Program-made: the position numbers and the translations under genes
Source of the DNA: Flavobacterium gawalongense
GTDB taxonomy: Bacteria > Bacteroidota > Bacteroidia > Flavobacteriales > Flavobacteriaceae
DNA length: 64,000 nt
NCBI RefSeq assembly: GCF_007097265.1
Contig: NZ_VJZP01000010.1
Span: 1-64,000, forward strand
Direction of reading: 5' to 3'
Part shown: piece by piece, positions 41,424 through 50,354 of the stretch
How the letters are laid out: each line of letters starts with the position of its first letter
Numbering within the stretch: position 1 is the stretch's first letter
The notes under the pieces: model-generated
Told to the model about the DNA's origin: nothing
The model's input: only the letters and a program-made list of their open reading frames with translations
The model's database searches: none

Positions 41424-42392
41424 ATGGAAAGTTTACCAAAAAAATATTACACCATTAGTTTGCTCTTTTTATCTGTAATATCATTTGCCCAAAGAATTGA
41501 CAACACAGCATCTTTTAGAGAAATAAAAAGCAAACACTATTTCCGTTATCATTATGATAACGACTATTTTACTGCAACCGATCATTTCTACACCCAAGGC
41601 GATAATTTTGAATTGGTAAGTCCAAAACTGATTCAGAATCCAATAAATAAGTTGTTTAAAAAATTAAAAAACGGTGAACAACAATATGGATTGGCGTTAG
41701 AACAAATGGGCTTTACGCCAATAAGCCTCAAATCTGATAAAATTCTTTATAATGACAGGCCTTTTGCTGCAGCCGTAATGATAAAATCATTCTTAGTTTC
41801 GACTGATACAACTCATAAAACCAAACTTTCTTCTATTCTAAGTATTGGAATCATTGGTCCTTATGCTTTTGGTAAGGAAATGCAAACTAAAATTCATGAA
41901 TGGATCGGTGATGAAGTTCCCCATGGTTGGCAACACCAAATCAAGAATGATATCATACTAAATTATGAAATTGCACACGAGAAACAATTGTATCGACTCG
42001 ATAATTTATTTGCTTTAAATTCTAATGCAAAACTTCGATTGGGAACGATGAACACAAATATATCTGGAGGCTTAACAACTACTTTTGGAAAAATCAATTC
42101 CCCTTTTACCTCCCTGAAAAACAAAAATGGCTTTCAAATTTATGCTTATTTACAAGGTTTTGTGACTATCATTGGATATGATGCCAGTTTACAAGGCGGA
42201 CTTATTAATCAAAAAAGCCCTTATGTTATTACTAATCAAAATATTGACAGATTCACTTTTCAAGACAATTTTGGGATAGTCATGCAATACAAAGCAGTTT
42301 ATCTCGAATATACCCGTTCTGAGCTTTCGAAGGAATTCGAAACGGGAAAAGCTCATAAATGGGGCGGATTTAGAATTGGGTTCAAGTTATAA
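41424..42392 (+). CDS. LpxR-like lipid A deacylase (DUF2219)
   Basis: A 322-aa outer-membrane beta-barrel protein with a signal peptide (YTISLLFLSVISFAQRI). The LpxR pattern is visible: YHYDNDYFTATDHFYTQGDN carries the Asn-Asp and Thr of the family, and PHGWQHQIKNDI carries the catalytic-type GW-x-x-Q with His. The C-terminus ends in amphipathic strands. LpxR removes the 3'-acyloxyacyl group of lipid A; in Bacteroidota the activity is presumed from family. A terminal Leu and not the usual Phe ends the barrel. It is a single gene. Confidence 0.82.
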   Translation: MESLPKKYYTISLLFLSVISFAQRIDNTASFREIKSKHYFRYHYDNDYFTATDHFYTQGDNFELVSPKLIQNPINKLFKKLKNGEQQYGLALEQMGFTPISLKSDKILYNDRPFAAAVMIKSFLVSTDTTHKTKLSSILSIGIIGPYAFGKEMQTKIHEWIGDEVPHGWQHQIKNDIILNYEIAHEKQLYRLDNLFALNSNAKLRLGTMNTNISGGLTTTFGKINSPFTSLKNKNGFQIYAYLQGFVTIIGYDASLQGGLINQKSPYVITNQNIDRFTFQDNFGIVMQYKAVYLEYTRSELSKEFETGKAHKWGGFRIGFKL

Positions 42393-42425
42393 TTTTTTCA
42401 AAACCCAAAATCTAAATAAAAATTT

Positions 42426-42433
42426 TACCTTTG
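42426..42433 (+). promoter_or_regulatory. -7 element upstream of the VOC gene
   Basis: TACCTTTG matches TAnnTTTG and lies 82 nt before the ATG at 42516, leaving a 5' leader of about 75 nt. Confidence 0.45.
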
Positions 42434-42515
42434 TTTTTTCAATATAACTTCAGGTTGATTCTTTTAAAAAAAAGTCCCTAAGTTATTTACTCCCGATAAC
42501 TTATTTTAAATAATT

Positions 42516-42905
42516 ATGCTCTCTATAAACAAAGTACACCATATCGCTATCATTTGCTCCGATTATCAAAAATCTAAAACTTTCTATACCGATGTTTTGG
42601 GACTAACAATTATTCGGGAAATTTACCGCGAGGAAAGACAATCCTACAAACTGGATTTAGCCTTAAATGGTGTTTACATCATTGAACTTTTTTCGTTTAT
42701 AAATCCACCGCAGCGTACTTCAGGACCAGAAGCTACCGGATTACGACATTTAGCATTTGAAGTAAATGACATGGACCAAACAATTCATTATTTATCTTCA
42801 AAAAACATTACATCCGAAGCAATCCGAATAGACCCGACAACAAATAAACGTTTTACTTTTATTGCTGATCCAGATAATCTTCCGATTGAATTTTATGAAA
42901 AATAA
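42516..42905 (+). CDS. VOC-family protein, GloA2/YaeR-type glyoxalase-like
   Basis: A 129-aa metalloprotein of the vicinal-oxygen-chelate superfamily. It starts MLSINKVHHIAIICSDYQKS, with the first metal ligand His in VHHIAI. It continues TFYTDVLGLTIIREIYREER, has a second ligand motif in GLRHLAFEVNDM and ends DPDNLPIEFYEK, with a Glu ligand. This matches the SMU1112c/YaeR group of glyoxalase-like proteins; the substrate is unknown. Confidence 0.88.
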   Translation: MLSINKVHHIAIICSDYQKSKTFYTDVLGLTIIREIYREERQSYKLDLALNGVYIIELFSFINPPQRTSGPEATGLRHLAFEVNDMDQTIHYLSSKNITSEAIRIDPTTNKRFTFIADPDNLPIEFYEK

Positions 42906-43102
42906 GCCTATTTTAAGCTACTGAAAAAGTATAATTCACAAAGAAATCATAAAAAATAATGGTTATATGGATTTTTTAAAGTCAAGTCTGATATTCTTTC
43001 TTTAGATTTGTAATACTCTCAAAAACTTTATTTTTTCAAATAAATCATTTTTATTTTATTTAAAAAACAAGGTTTATAAAACATTTTTTAGATAAATAAT
43101 AC

Positions 43103-44370
43103 CGCTCGAATTAAAAAAATTATCAATTAATCAAATTTCAAAAATTAGTTATTGTTTCTGTTTTAATTGGTTTTCTTTCTGCATTTTTAGGAATTTCATT
43201 AAAAAAAATAACCGAATATTACGAGGAAATTTTTTTTCATCAAGCTACTTTAAACCTCATATTCATTGTCGTTTTTCCGGTTTTTGGTCTATCCATCATT
43301 TATTTCCTCAGAGAATATCTTTTTAGAAAAAAAGAAAACAAAGGGATTAAAGAAATTTTTGAAAGCACAAATTCCAAATCCAAAAACTTACCCAATTATA
43401 AAATTCCATCTCATTTCATCAACGGATTATTGACCGTTATTTTTGGAGGATCCACAGGAATTGAAGTTTCGACCGTTGTTGCTTCGGCTACGATTGGTTC
43501 TGTGGCCCAAAGAAAACAAAACGTATTCAGACAATATAAAACTGAATTGATATGTGCAGGGGTTGCGGCAGGAGTTACCGCTTTGTTCAGCAGTCCTATT
43601 GCCGGAATTCTTTTTGCGATTGAAGTTATTTCCAGAAAAGTAACTCAAGCATTTTTAATCAGTAATTTGATTGCGGTTGCTATAGCTTTTGGACTTGTTT
43701 TTTTATTGGATGAAAAACCTTTGTTTGCCGTAAATATTACAACTTGGCATTTAAGAGCGATTCCGTATTTTATTCTTTTGGGGATTTTAGCCGGTATCAA
43801 TTCAGTTTATCTCACCCGTTGTGTTTTATTCTTTAAATCTCAATTTTCAAAAATAAAAATTCATTATTATAAGATTCTAATAGGCTCACTAATCCTGAGT
43901 ACTTCCTTATTCTTTTTTCCACAACTTTATAGAGAAGGATATCATGCTATTAAAACAATTTTTGTTCATTCGAATGAGGTGACACTATCATTTTCATTGG
44001 TACTGACATTTATTGGAATCATCCTTTTAAAACCAATAGTAACTTCGGCAACGCTTACTTCGGGAGGTGATGGAGGAGTTTTTGCGCCAAGCCTTTTCAT
44101 TGGTGCCTTTTAGGATTACTTGTTGCTTTGCTTTTAAACACCTATTTGAATGCTAATGTAATTCCTGTAAACTTTATGGTTATTGGAATGGCCGCAGTTT
44201 TAAGTGCCCGTATTCACGCACCTTTTACCGCGATTTTCTTAGTTTGTGGATTAACGAATGATTATACTTTATTTCTTCCCATTTTGGTTGTTTGTCTAAT
44301 TTCAAAATACACAGCGAAAATGATTTATCCGTTTACAGTATATTCCTACTCTACAAGTTTATCAAAATAA
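43103..44370 (+). pseudogene. ClC-family chloride channel, frameshifted
   Basis: The reading frame from about 43115 encodes FQKLVIVSVLIGFLSAFLGI ... TVIFGGSTGIEVSTVVASAT and CAGVAAGVTALFSSPIAGIL, running into TSGGDGGVFAPSLFIGAF, then stops at TAG 44111. Adding one T restores LGLLVALLLNTYLNANVIPV and the protein continues to SYSTSLSK at 44370. The N-terminus also lacks a start codon: the in-frame sequence ELKKLSINQ upstream is shifted by one base. A ClC channel/transporter gene with at least two frameshifts is the best reading. Sequencing error is an alternative. Confidence 0.85.
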
Positions 44371-44376
44371 TAGTTT

Positions 44377-44982
44377 ATGCCTTTTGAAAAAATAAAAAGG
44401 AATTATCGCAAAACAAAGTACATTCTATACAAAGAAACTTTAGTTGATTTTAAAGAACATTTCTGGGCTTTTTTAGGTTCATTTATTGGCATTGGATTAA
44501 TAGCTTACATGCAATCTAAATCATTACTTCATTCTGATGTGGTCTATTTGATTGGTTCTTTTGGCGCTTCAAGCGTTTTAGTGTATGGCATAATTCAAAG
44601 TCCGATGGCGCAACCCAGAAATCTGGTTGGTGGACATCTGGTTTCTGCAATTGTGGGAGTTACGGTCGCTAAATTTGTGCCTGAAATTTTATGGCTGACA
44701 GCGCCCCTTGCAGTATCGCTTTCAATTGTTTTGATGCAAATAACCAAAACACTGCATCCTCCCGGCGGAGCAACTGCTTTAATTGCTGTAATAGGTTCGC
44801 CAAAAATTAAAACTCTTGGTTATTGGTATGTACTTTACCCTGTTCTAAGTGGAGTCCTTATCCTACTGATTATAGCTTTAATTTTCAATAACATGACCCC
44901 GAACAGATGCTATCCAAATCATAAAAAGTATCACATCATTAGAAAAAGGCTGACCAGTAAAATTAAAAAAAGCATCTCCTAA
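44377..44982 (+). CDS. HPP-family membrane protein
   Basis: A 201-aa protein with four or five membrane helices and the HPP motif itself, KTLHPPGGATALIAVIGSPK. It also has FGASSVLVYGIIQSPMAQPR with NLVGGHLVSAIVG, typical of the family, whose plant and cyanobacterial members have been linked to nitrite transport. It lies only 6 nt after the ClC pseudogene, so the two were probably one operon. The gene itself looks intact. Confidence 0.88.
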   Translation: MPFEKIKRNYRKTKYILYKETLVDFKEHFWAFLGSFIGIGLIAYMQSKSLLHSDVVYLIGSFGASSVLVYGIIQSPMAQPRNLVGGHLVSAIVGVTVAKFVPEILWLTAPLAVSLSIVLMQITKTLHPPGGATALIAVIGSPKIKTLGYWYVLYPVLSGVLILLIIALIFNNMTPNRCYPNHKKYHIIRKRLTSKIKKSIS

Positions 44983-45161
44983 ATTATAGTTACGACAAAC
45001 CCGAATCGAAACAGATTTTTGAAACAAACATCAATATTTTATAATTTACATATTGTTTCTGTTTTATAATAAATGGCAATCATTTATTCAATTTACAAAT
45101 TCATACGTAAAAATATTATCAACAAATCTGAAATCTGAAATTAAAATCTAAAATTATATTT

Positions 45162-45169
45162 TACCTTTG
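45162..45169 (+). promoter_or_regulatory. -7 element upstream of the pRiA4b ORF-3-like gene
   Basis: TACCTTTG matches TAnnTTTG and lies 24 nt before the ATG at 45193. The rest of the intergenic stretch 44983-45192 shows only AT-rich sequence. Confidence 0.6.
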
Positions 45170-45192
45170 AGCTTTCAATAAAAACAAAGATT

Positions 45193-45732
45193 ATGGTTTA
45201 TAAATTTAGAGTAATTCTAGACGCGGAAGAAGATGTTTTTAGAGACATTGCAATACTTGAAGACGATACTTTAGAAGACTTACACAATGCTATCTTTAAT
45301 TCCTTTGGTTTTGACGGGATGGAAGTGGCTTCATTCTATACTTGCGATGAAACTTGGAATCAAGAAGATGAAATTTCGCTTTTTGATAGCGGAGACATTC
45401 CAGGTGAGCAAAAAATAATGAGTGATTATCTGTTATCGGATATTTTAGACAAGCAAAATACCAAAATTATCTATGTTTATGATTTCATCAATATGTGGAC
45501 TTTCCTTGTAGAATTAGCTGCAGTAGAAGAGCAAGTTGTTGGAAATTTATATCCTGAAACCATTTTTTCTCACGGTGAAATGCCAGATGAAGCAATGGAA
45601 AAAAGCTTTGAAGCCGATATGCATGATGATATCTATGGTGAATTTGAAGATGATATTGACGAAGAAGATCTAGACATGTTTGAGGGAGATGATAGTTTTG
45701 AAGACTTTGGATTTGAAGAGAATTGGAATTAA
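45193..45732 (+). CDS. plasmid pRiA4b ORF-3-like protein
   Basis: A 179-aa acidic protein. It opens MVYKFRVILDAEEDVFRDIA and continues LEDLHNAIFNSFGFDGMEVA and YTCDETWNQEDEI, the conserved half of the pRiA4b ORF-3/IS1096 TnpR-like fold, which is common as a single-copy housekeeping protein in Bacteroidota. The last 50 residues are almost all Asp/Glu. No transposon is nearby, so the name reflects only the family. The function is not known. A palindromic repeat starts directly after the stop codon. Confidence 0.8.
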   Translation: MVYKFRVILDAEEDVFRDIAILEDDTLEDLHNAIFNSFGFDGMEVASFYTCDETWNQEDEISLFDSGDIPGEQKIMSDYLLSDILDKQNTKIIYVYDFINMWTFLVELAAVEEQVVGNLYPETIFSHGEMPDEAMEKSFEADMHDDIYGEFEDDIDEEDLDMFEGDDSFEDFGFEENWN

Positions 45733-45733
45733 T

Positions 45734-45766
45734 CCTCTCCTCAACCCTCTCCAAAGGAGAGGGAGA
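45734..45766. repeat. GC-rich palindromic repeat, intergenic copy A
   Basis: CCTCTCCTCAACCCTCTCC then AAAGGAGAGGGAGACAAACC. This is the same design as the copies inside ccoI (CTCC..CCCTCYCC-RAA-GGRGAGGGAGAC) and begins 2 nt after the stop codon of the upstream gene. Confidence 0.8.
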
Positions 45767-45896
45767 CAAACCACATAAAAATAAAATGAATGTCCGTATT
45801 GATACTCAAAGGATATTTTTTTTACACAGATTTCTTTGTTAGGTATGATTCCAGACAATTATAAAAAGATTTAACAAATACAAAATCACGTCTCGT

Positions 45897-45930
45897 CTCC
45901 CCCTCCTTCGGAGGGGGCTGGGGGGAGGAA
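45897..45930. repeat. GC-rich palindromic repeat, intergenic copy B
   Basis: TCCCCCTCCTTCGGAGGGGG followed by CTGGGGGGAGGAA. It is the opposite orientation of copy A and lies 18 nt before the ATG of the nucleoid protein gene. The two copies face each other across 130 bp. Confidence 0.8.
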
Positions 45931-45948
45931 ACCTTTTAAACATTTCTA

Positions 45949-47007
45949 ATGATCAACTTATATAACACCCACATCGAAACCTTATCAATTCACAGAGTTG
46001 GTAATAAAAGTAGGAATGAAGCAATATTCTTATCGGAGCAACTCTTTAATTTGAATGACGAAATCGTTCCGTTGATGAAGGAGTTTTTCTTTAAACCTTT
46101 TAGAGAAAAAGAAGAAAATTATTTTCAATTTGCTCATGAAATTGATTTGGATTACAACGACATGTTCAAATTTGCAACGGAAGTTTTTGAGAATCCAAGT
46201 AACATTCACGAAATTTCTAAAAAGATAACAAAGCATTTATTTGAGCAATCAAATCATCCGCACATCAAGAATGGCGAGGTATATGTTACTTATTTGACTA
46301 ACGTAAGCATTGATAACAATGTCGTGGATGCCATAGGAATTTTCAAAAGCGAGATACAAGCTGACTTTTTACAATTTGAGGAAAAAGAAACGCACTTGGA
46401 AATGATTTTACAACAAGGAGTCAGTTTAAATAAATTAGATAAAGGTTGTTTAATCTTTAATTACAAAAAAGAAGAAGGATACAAAATCCTAACTGTTGAC
46501 AGCAACCGTTACGATGCAAGATATTGGCTGGAACATTTCCTTTCTGTTGATGCTTTTGAGGATGAAAATTTCATTACCAAAAAGTATTTAAAATTCTGTC
46601 AGAACTTCGCCAAAGACGTTGTTTTCCCTGCAGAAGACAAAAAAGAAGAAGTGATGTTCATGAACCGTTCTGTAAATTATTTTGCAAAAAATGATCAGTT
46701 CGAAGAAACCAATTTCTTAAATGAAGTTTTAGACAATCCTGATTTGATTCCAGAATTCAAGAATTACAAAATAGACAAAGGGGAAAAATACAGCATTGAA
46801 GATGTAACCTCATTTCCTATTGCGAATGCAGCGGTTTCTGACGCTAGAAAGTCTATTAAAAACGTAATCAATTTAGATACGCATATCCAAATAAAAATGG
46901 ATTTCATCAATCCTGAAAGTGCAGAGAAATTTGTAGAAAAAGGTTGGGATGAAGAAAAACAAATGTATTATTACTTAGTTTATTTTAATAAAGAAGAGAA
47001 GAGTTAG
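45949..47007 (+). CDS. nucleoid-associated protein (NdpA/YejK family)
   Basis: A 352-aa protein of the 37-kDa nucleoid-associated family. It opens MINLYNTHIETLSIHRVGNK and includes GIFKSEIQADFLQFEEKETH, GVSLNKLDKGCLIFNYKKEE and DARYWLEHFLSVDAFED, conserved in the family. It binds DNA in gammaproteobacteria; the role in flavobacteria is not established. It lies between a GC-rich palindrome and a terminator at 47052. Confidence 0.9.
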   Translation: MINLYNTHIETLSIHRVGNKSRNEAIFLSEQLFNLNDEIVPLMKEFFFKPFREKEENYFQFAHEIDLDYNDMFKFATEVFENPSNIHEISKKITKHLFEQSNHPHIKNGEVYVTYLTNVSIDNNVVDAIGIFKSEIQADFLQFEEKETHLEMILQQGVSLNKLDKGCLIFNYKKEEGYKILTVDSNRYDARYWLEHFLSVDAFEDENFITKKYLKFCQNFAKDVVFPAEDKKEEVMFMNRSVNYFAKNDQFEETNFLNEVLDNPDLIPEFKNYKIDKGEKYSIEDVTSFPIANAAVSDARKSIKNVINLDTHIQIKMDFINPESAEKFVEKGWDEEKQMYYYLVYFNKEEKS

Positions 47008-47051
47008 TTTACAGCGTTCAGTCTCAGTTTACATTTCTCATACTTATATTC

Positions 47052-47087
47052 AATCCCCAATGGCGAAAGTGATAGGGGATTTTTTTT
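47052..47087 (+). terminator. terminator of the nucleoid protein gene
   Basis: AATCCCC (47052-47058) pairs with GGGGATT (47075-47081) around a 16-nt loop, followed by a T-run to 47087. Confidence 0.75.
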
Positions 47088-47247
47088 GACTTTATAATAG
47101 CTCTAAATTAAACACAGCAAACAATAGTATTAATATTATTATAAGTATTTTCTTGTTTTTATTGTCGTAAAATACATTTAGTCGGTTTTATTTGATATTT
47201 AAGCGATTATTAGTTACGTTTAAGTCCCCAAATCTAAATAACCTAAT

Positions 47248-47487
47248 ATGAACCCAATCGAAATCAAAGAAAAATTTCTGAGTAAAAAAATCTTCTGTTC
47301 ACTATTTGGACATAGAATTATCACAACTAGGAATGTAACAAATCATTTCAAGGAATATAAATGCACGGTTTGCAATCTGGAATTAACTAACGATGAAAAT
47401 GGTCAAAAAACATTTCTCACACCAGAACTAAAAGAAATAAACGAAACATTGATTGGGTTTTATAAAAAAAGGGTTCATACTGTTTAA
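47248..47487 (+). CDS. small zinc-ribbon-like protein
   Basis: A 79-aa protein, MNPIEIKEKFLSKKIFCSLF..., with Cys17 and His22 in CSLFGH and the pair CTVC (near 39-42), which could form a zinc site. The layout C-x4-H ... C-x2-C and the ending KEINETLIGFYKKR occur in short proteins of other Bacteroidota, often near phage or mobile genes. No known function. The region 47088-47247 shows no other feature. Confidence 0.6.
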   Translation: MNPIEIKEKFLSKKIFCSLFGHRIITTRNVTNHFKEYKCTVCNLELTNDENGQKTFLTPELKEINETLIGFYKKRVHTV

Positions 47488-47984
47488 AACCCCTTTCCGT
47501 TTAACACAGTTATTTTTTATTTCAAAGCTGTAAATTATTAGCTTTTTATTGAAGTCAATTTCATTAAATAAAAGTTTTCAAGAATTAAATTACAACATAT
47601 TACCAACTTACTAAAAACCTTGAAAAGATGCTAATCCTTCTATTAATCCAATCTATAATCGTGTTGAGACAAAAAAATAAATTAAAAAAAAGTCTCTTGA
47701 ATCCAAACATTTCCTTAATTAACAAATCATAATTGATTTAAAATAAAATCAGTTACTTAAAGTCCTAATTAGAAATATTTGTGCTTTTTTGTAAAAATAA
47801 ATTACTTGGTAGAAAAGGTTCATTAACCATTCAAATCATTATGTAGAACATAAAAATTCAAACTAATTTATAGGTTCCTGTGTCATTTTATTAAAGTATA
47901 AATTTTCAAAATCGAATTAAAAACTACTTCTGAAGTATTAATTTCGATTTATTCGTAAATTTGTTTCTTAGTAAAGCAAAAAAA
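47488..47984 (+). promoter_or_regulatory. 497-bp AT-rich gap with the GAF gene promoter
   Basis: No coding frame or stable hairpin was recognised in most of this stretch. Near its end a perfect -7 element, TAAATTTG (47956-47963), lies 21 nt before the ATG at 47985. It covers an in-frame TTG at 47961, which argues against that upstream start. Confidence 0.5.
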
Positions 47985-50354
47985 ATGAATCATAATTTTT
48001 TTAAAGACAGCCCATTCAAAACTTTAATTTCGTTTCATAAACTCATTGAAACCTTGGAGGAAATCGCAGCAACCAATGTGGATTATCGCTCGAATTATGC
48101 CAAAGCATTATTGAAAGAAATAGAACCTTTCCCAGAATTCAGAACTGGAATTGAGGATTTGAATTTAATTCATGATAACGAAACACTGATACAATATTTA
48201 TTAGCCGATCTATTCCCTACTGCCCTGACGCATAACGAAATTAAAGCGGTTACCATTCCCTTTCAAAACTTTACGTTTAATTATACAGAAAGATTCAAAA
48301 AAATACTTCATAATGCTGGAACAACATTTGACATGGCAATCAGGGATTTTGATGACCATCAATTCTATATCATGAATTGCATTTTGATATTGAACACATT
48401 CTATAATCAGCATTTTGATTTCAACAAGCCTCTATTTTACGATATTCCAGATGCAAATGGCATTATGAAGCATTATAGAATTCTATATAATGCCGATTTT
48501 ATGGAAATTATCCCTACCGATAAAGCTATAACATTAACTCCTGAAGACATCGATTTATTGATGGATAATTATGATACTATCGATTTGTGGAAAGAAAAGT
48601 TTCCATCCGAAAGTTGGATTTTAAAAGGCTTTGGTTTGGTATCTCTATTTGATGCTTCTATTGAAAGTGCAGTTTCAAACTTGAAAAGCAATCTTTTGAA
48701 ATCAGAAACAGAACAAGCAGCTAATACCCCAAATTTTGAAACCATTTTCCGTTCTATTTTCAAAATATCCGATTTGAAAGTTGGTTTCATCATTTATAAT
48801 GAAGAAGATGAAAAGTTTATAATGCCGCCTTATGATGATAAAAAAATAGGAAGTTTTATTCTTCACGACATAGAAGAAGCCGATTGTAAAGACACTCTTT
48901 TTGGTTGCTCTTTGGCAACTATTTTAGAGCATAATAAACCTTTTATAGTTTCAAACGTTGAAAAATTAGCTCTAACATCAGGAAATGAAAAACTGGGAGA
49001 GCACTTGTTGAAACAAAATATCCAAAGCTGTATTCTTGCTCCTGTAATAAAAAATGATAAACTTTTGGGCATTATAGAATTAGTTTCTGCAAAACCAAGA
49101 GAGCTAAACAGTATCAATGCAAACAATCTGGACTTGATTTTGCCTTATTTGGTAGATACATTGGAACGTTACAACAATGATATGCAGCACCAAATAGAAG
49201 CCATTATTCAAAGAGAATACACCACGATTCATCCGAGCGTGTACTGGAAATTCAGAAAAGAAGCCCAAAAATATTTTCAAACCAGTAATCAAAGTAAAGA
49301 CTATATTTTTAAAGAAATTGTTTTCACAGAAGTATATCCTTTATATGGACAAATTGATATTAAAGGTTCTTCTGAACATAGAAACGAGACCGTAAAGGAA
49401 GATTTAAAAAATCAACTAAAAACACTCTTGCAAATTTTCGAAAATCTAAAATCCAATACCAATCTTGTATTGTTGGAACAACGAAAATTTGAATTACAGT
49501 CGTTTTTCAATGAATTGGGTTCTCCTCTGAAAGCAGATACTGAACAGCAAATGCAACGTTACATTGAAACTGAAATTCATCCCATTTTAAAAAATTCCAG
49601 AATGGATAATGAATGCCACGTTTTGGTCGAAGACTATTTTGAAAAACTAGATGAAAAAACAGGACTGTTTTACCAATCCAGAAAAAAATTCGATAATGCA
49701 ATGTCTATTGTCAATAAAAAACTGGCTGGAATTCTTGATAAAAAACAAACTGAAGCACAAAATATTTTTCCGCATTATTACGAACGATTTAAAACTGACG
49801 GGGTAGAACATAACTTGTATATTGGCGCTTCAATTGCTCCAAATCAAACATTTGACATGATGTATCTTAATAACTTGAGATTGTGGCAGTTGCAAACCTT
49901 GTGTGAAATGGAGTTAGAACATCATCAATTGAAGTCTTCTTTGCCTTATAAATTAGATGTTACTTCTTTGATTTTGGTATTCAGTTCGCCAATTTCCATC
50001 CGATTTAGAATGGATGAAAAGCGTTTTGATGTTGATGGAACGTACAATGCAAGATATGAAGTGGTGAAAAAACGAATCGACAAAGCCAACATCAAAGGAA
50101 CTAAAGACCGTATTACCGAAAAAGAAAAAATCACCATCGTATATTCTCATAACCAGGAGGAAACCGAATATTTGAAATATGTCAAATTCCTGCAATTCAA
50201 GAATATTCTCGAACCAACTATAGAACAATTCGAGGTGGAAGAATTACAAGGTGTTTCCGGGCTAAGAGCCATAAGGGTAAAAGTGGTCAATACCGGGAAT
50301 GGAGCAATGACTAAAAAGTATTCTTATCAGGATTTATTGGACGAATTAAACTAA
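47985..50354 (+). CDS. large GAF-domain-containing conserved protein
   Basis: A 789-aa cytoplasmic protein without signal peptide or membrane segment. Residues about 235-380 form a GAF-like domain (FETIFRSIFKISDLKVGFII to CILAPVIKNDKLLGIIELVS). The flanks are long helical regions, and the C-terminal part has MMYLNNLRLWQLQTLCEMEL. It is conserved and single-copy in flavobacteria as far as I remember; the ligand and output are unknown. The start ATG 47985 is preferred over TTG 47961. Its stop overlaps the convergent HD/TM gene by 4 nt. Confidence 0.8.
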   Translation: MNHNFFKDSPFKTLISFHKLIETLEEIAATNVDYRSNYAKALLKEIEPFPEFRTGIEDLNLIHDNETLIQYLLADLFPTALTHNEIKAVTIPFQNFTFNYTERFKKILHNAGTTFDMAIRDFDDHQFYIMNCILILNTFYNQHFDFNKPLFYDIPDANGIMKHYRILYNADFMEIIPTDKAITLTPEDIDLLMDNYDTIDLWKEKFPSESWILKGFGLVSLFDASIESAVSNLKSNLLKSETEQAANTPNFETIFRSIFKISDLKVGFIIYNEEDEKFIMPPYDDKKIGSFILHDIEEADCKDTLFGCSLATILEHNKPFIVSNVEKLALTSGNEKLGEHLLKQNIQSCILAPVIKNDKLLGIIELVSAKPRELNSINANNLDLILPYLVDTLERYNNDMQHQIEAIIQREYTTIHPSVYWKFRKEAQKYFQTSNQSKDYIFKEIVFTEVYPLYGQIDIKGSSEHRNETVKEDLKNQLKTLLQIFENLKSNTNLVLLEQRKFELQSFFNELGSPLKADTEQQMQRYIETEIHPILKNSRMDNECHVLVEDYFEKLDEKTGLFYQSRKKFDNAMSIVNKKLAGILDKKQTEAQNIFPHYYERFKTDGVEHNLYIGASIAPNQTFDMMYLNNLRLWQLQTLCEMELEHHQLKSSLPYKLDVTSLILVFSSPISIRFRMDEKRFDVDGTYNARYEVVKKRIDKANIKGTKDRITEKEKITIVYSHNQEETEYLKYVKFLQFKNILEPTIEQFEVEELQGVSGLRAIRVKVVNTGNGAMTKKYSYQDLLDELN

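Noticed and set aside
45193..45732. Insertion sequence remnant suggested by the IS1096 TnpR-like name
   Set aside because: The gene is intact, has its own promoter and there are no transposase or terminal repeats around it.
45488..45858. Minus-strand frames over the acidic tail of the pRiA4b-like gene
   Set aside because: They are antisense shadows of a Glu/Asp-rich sequence and the palindromic repeat, with no recognisable domain.
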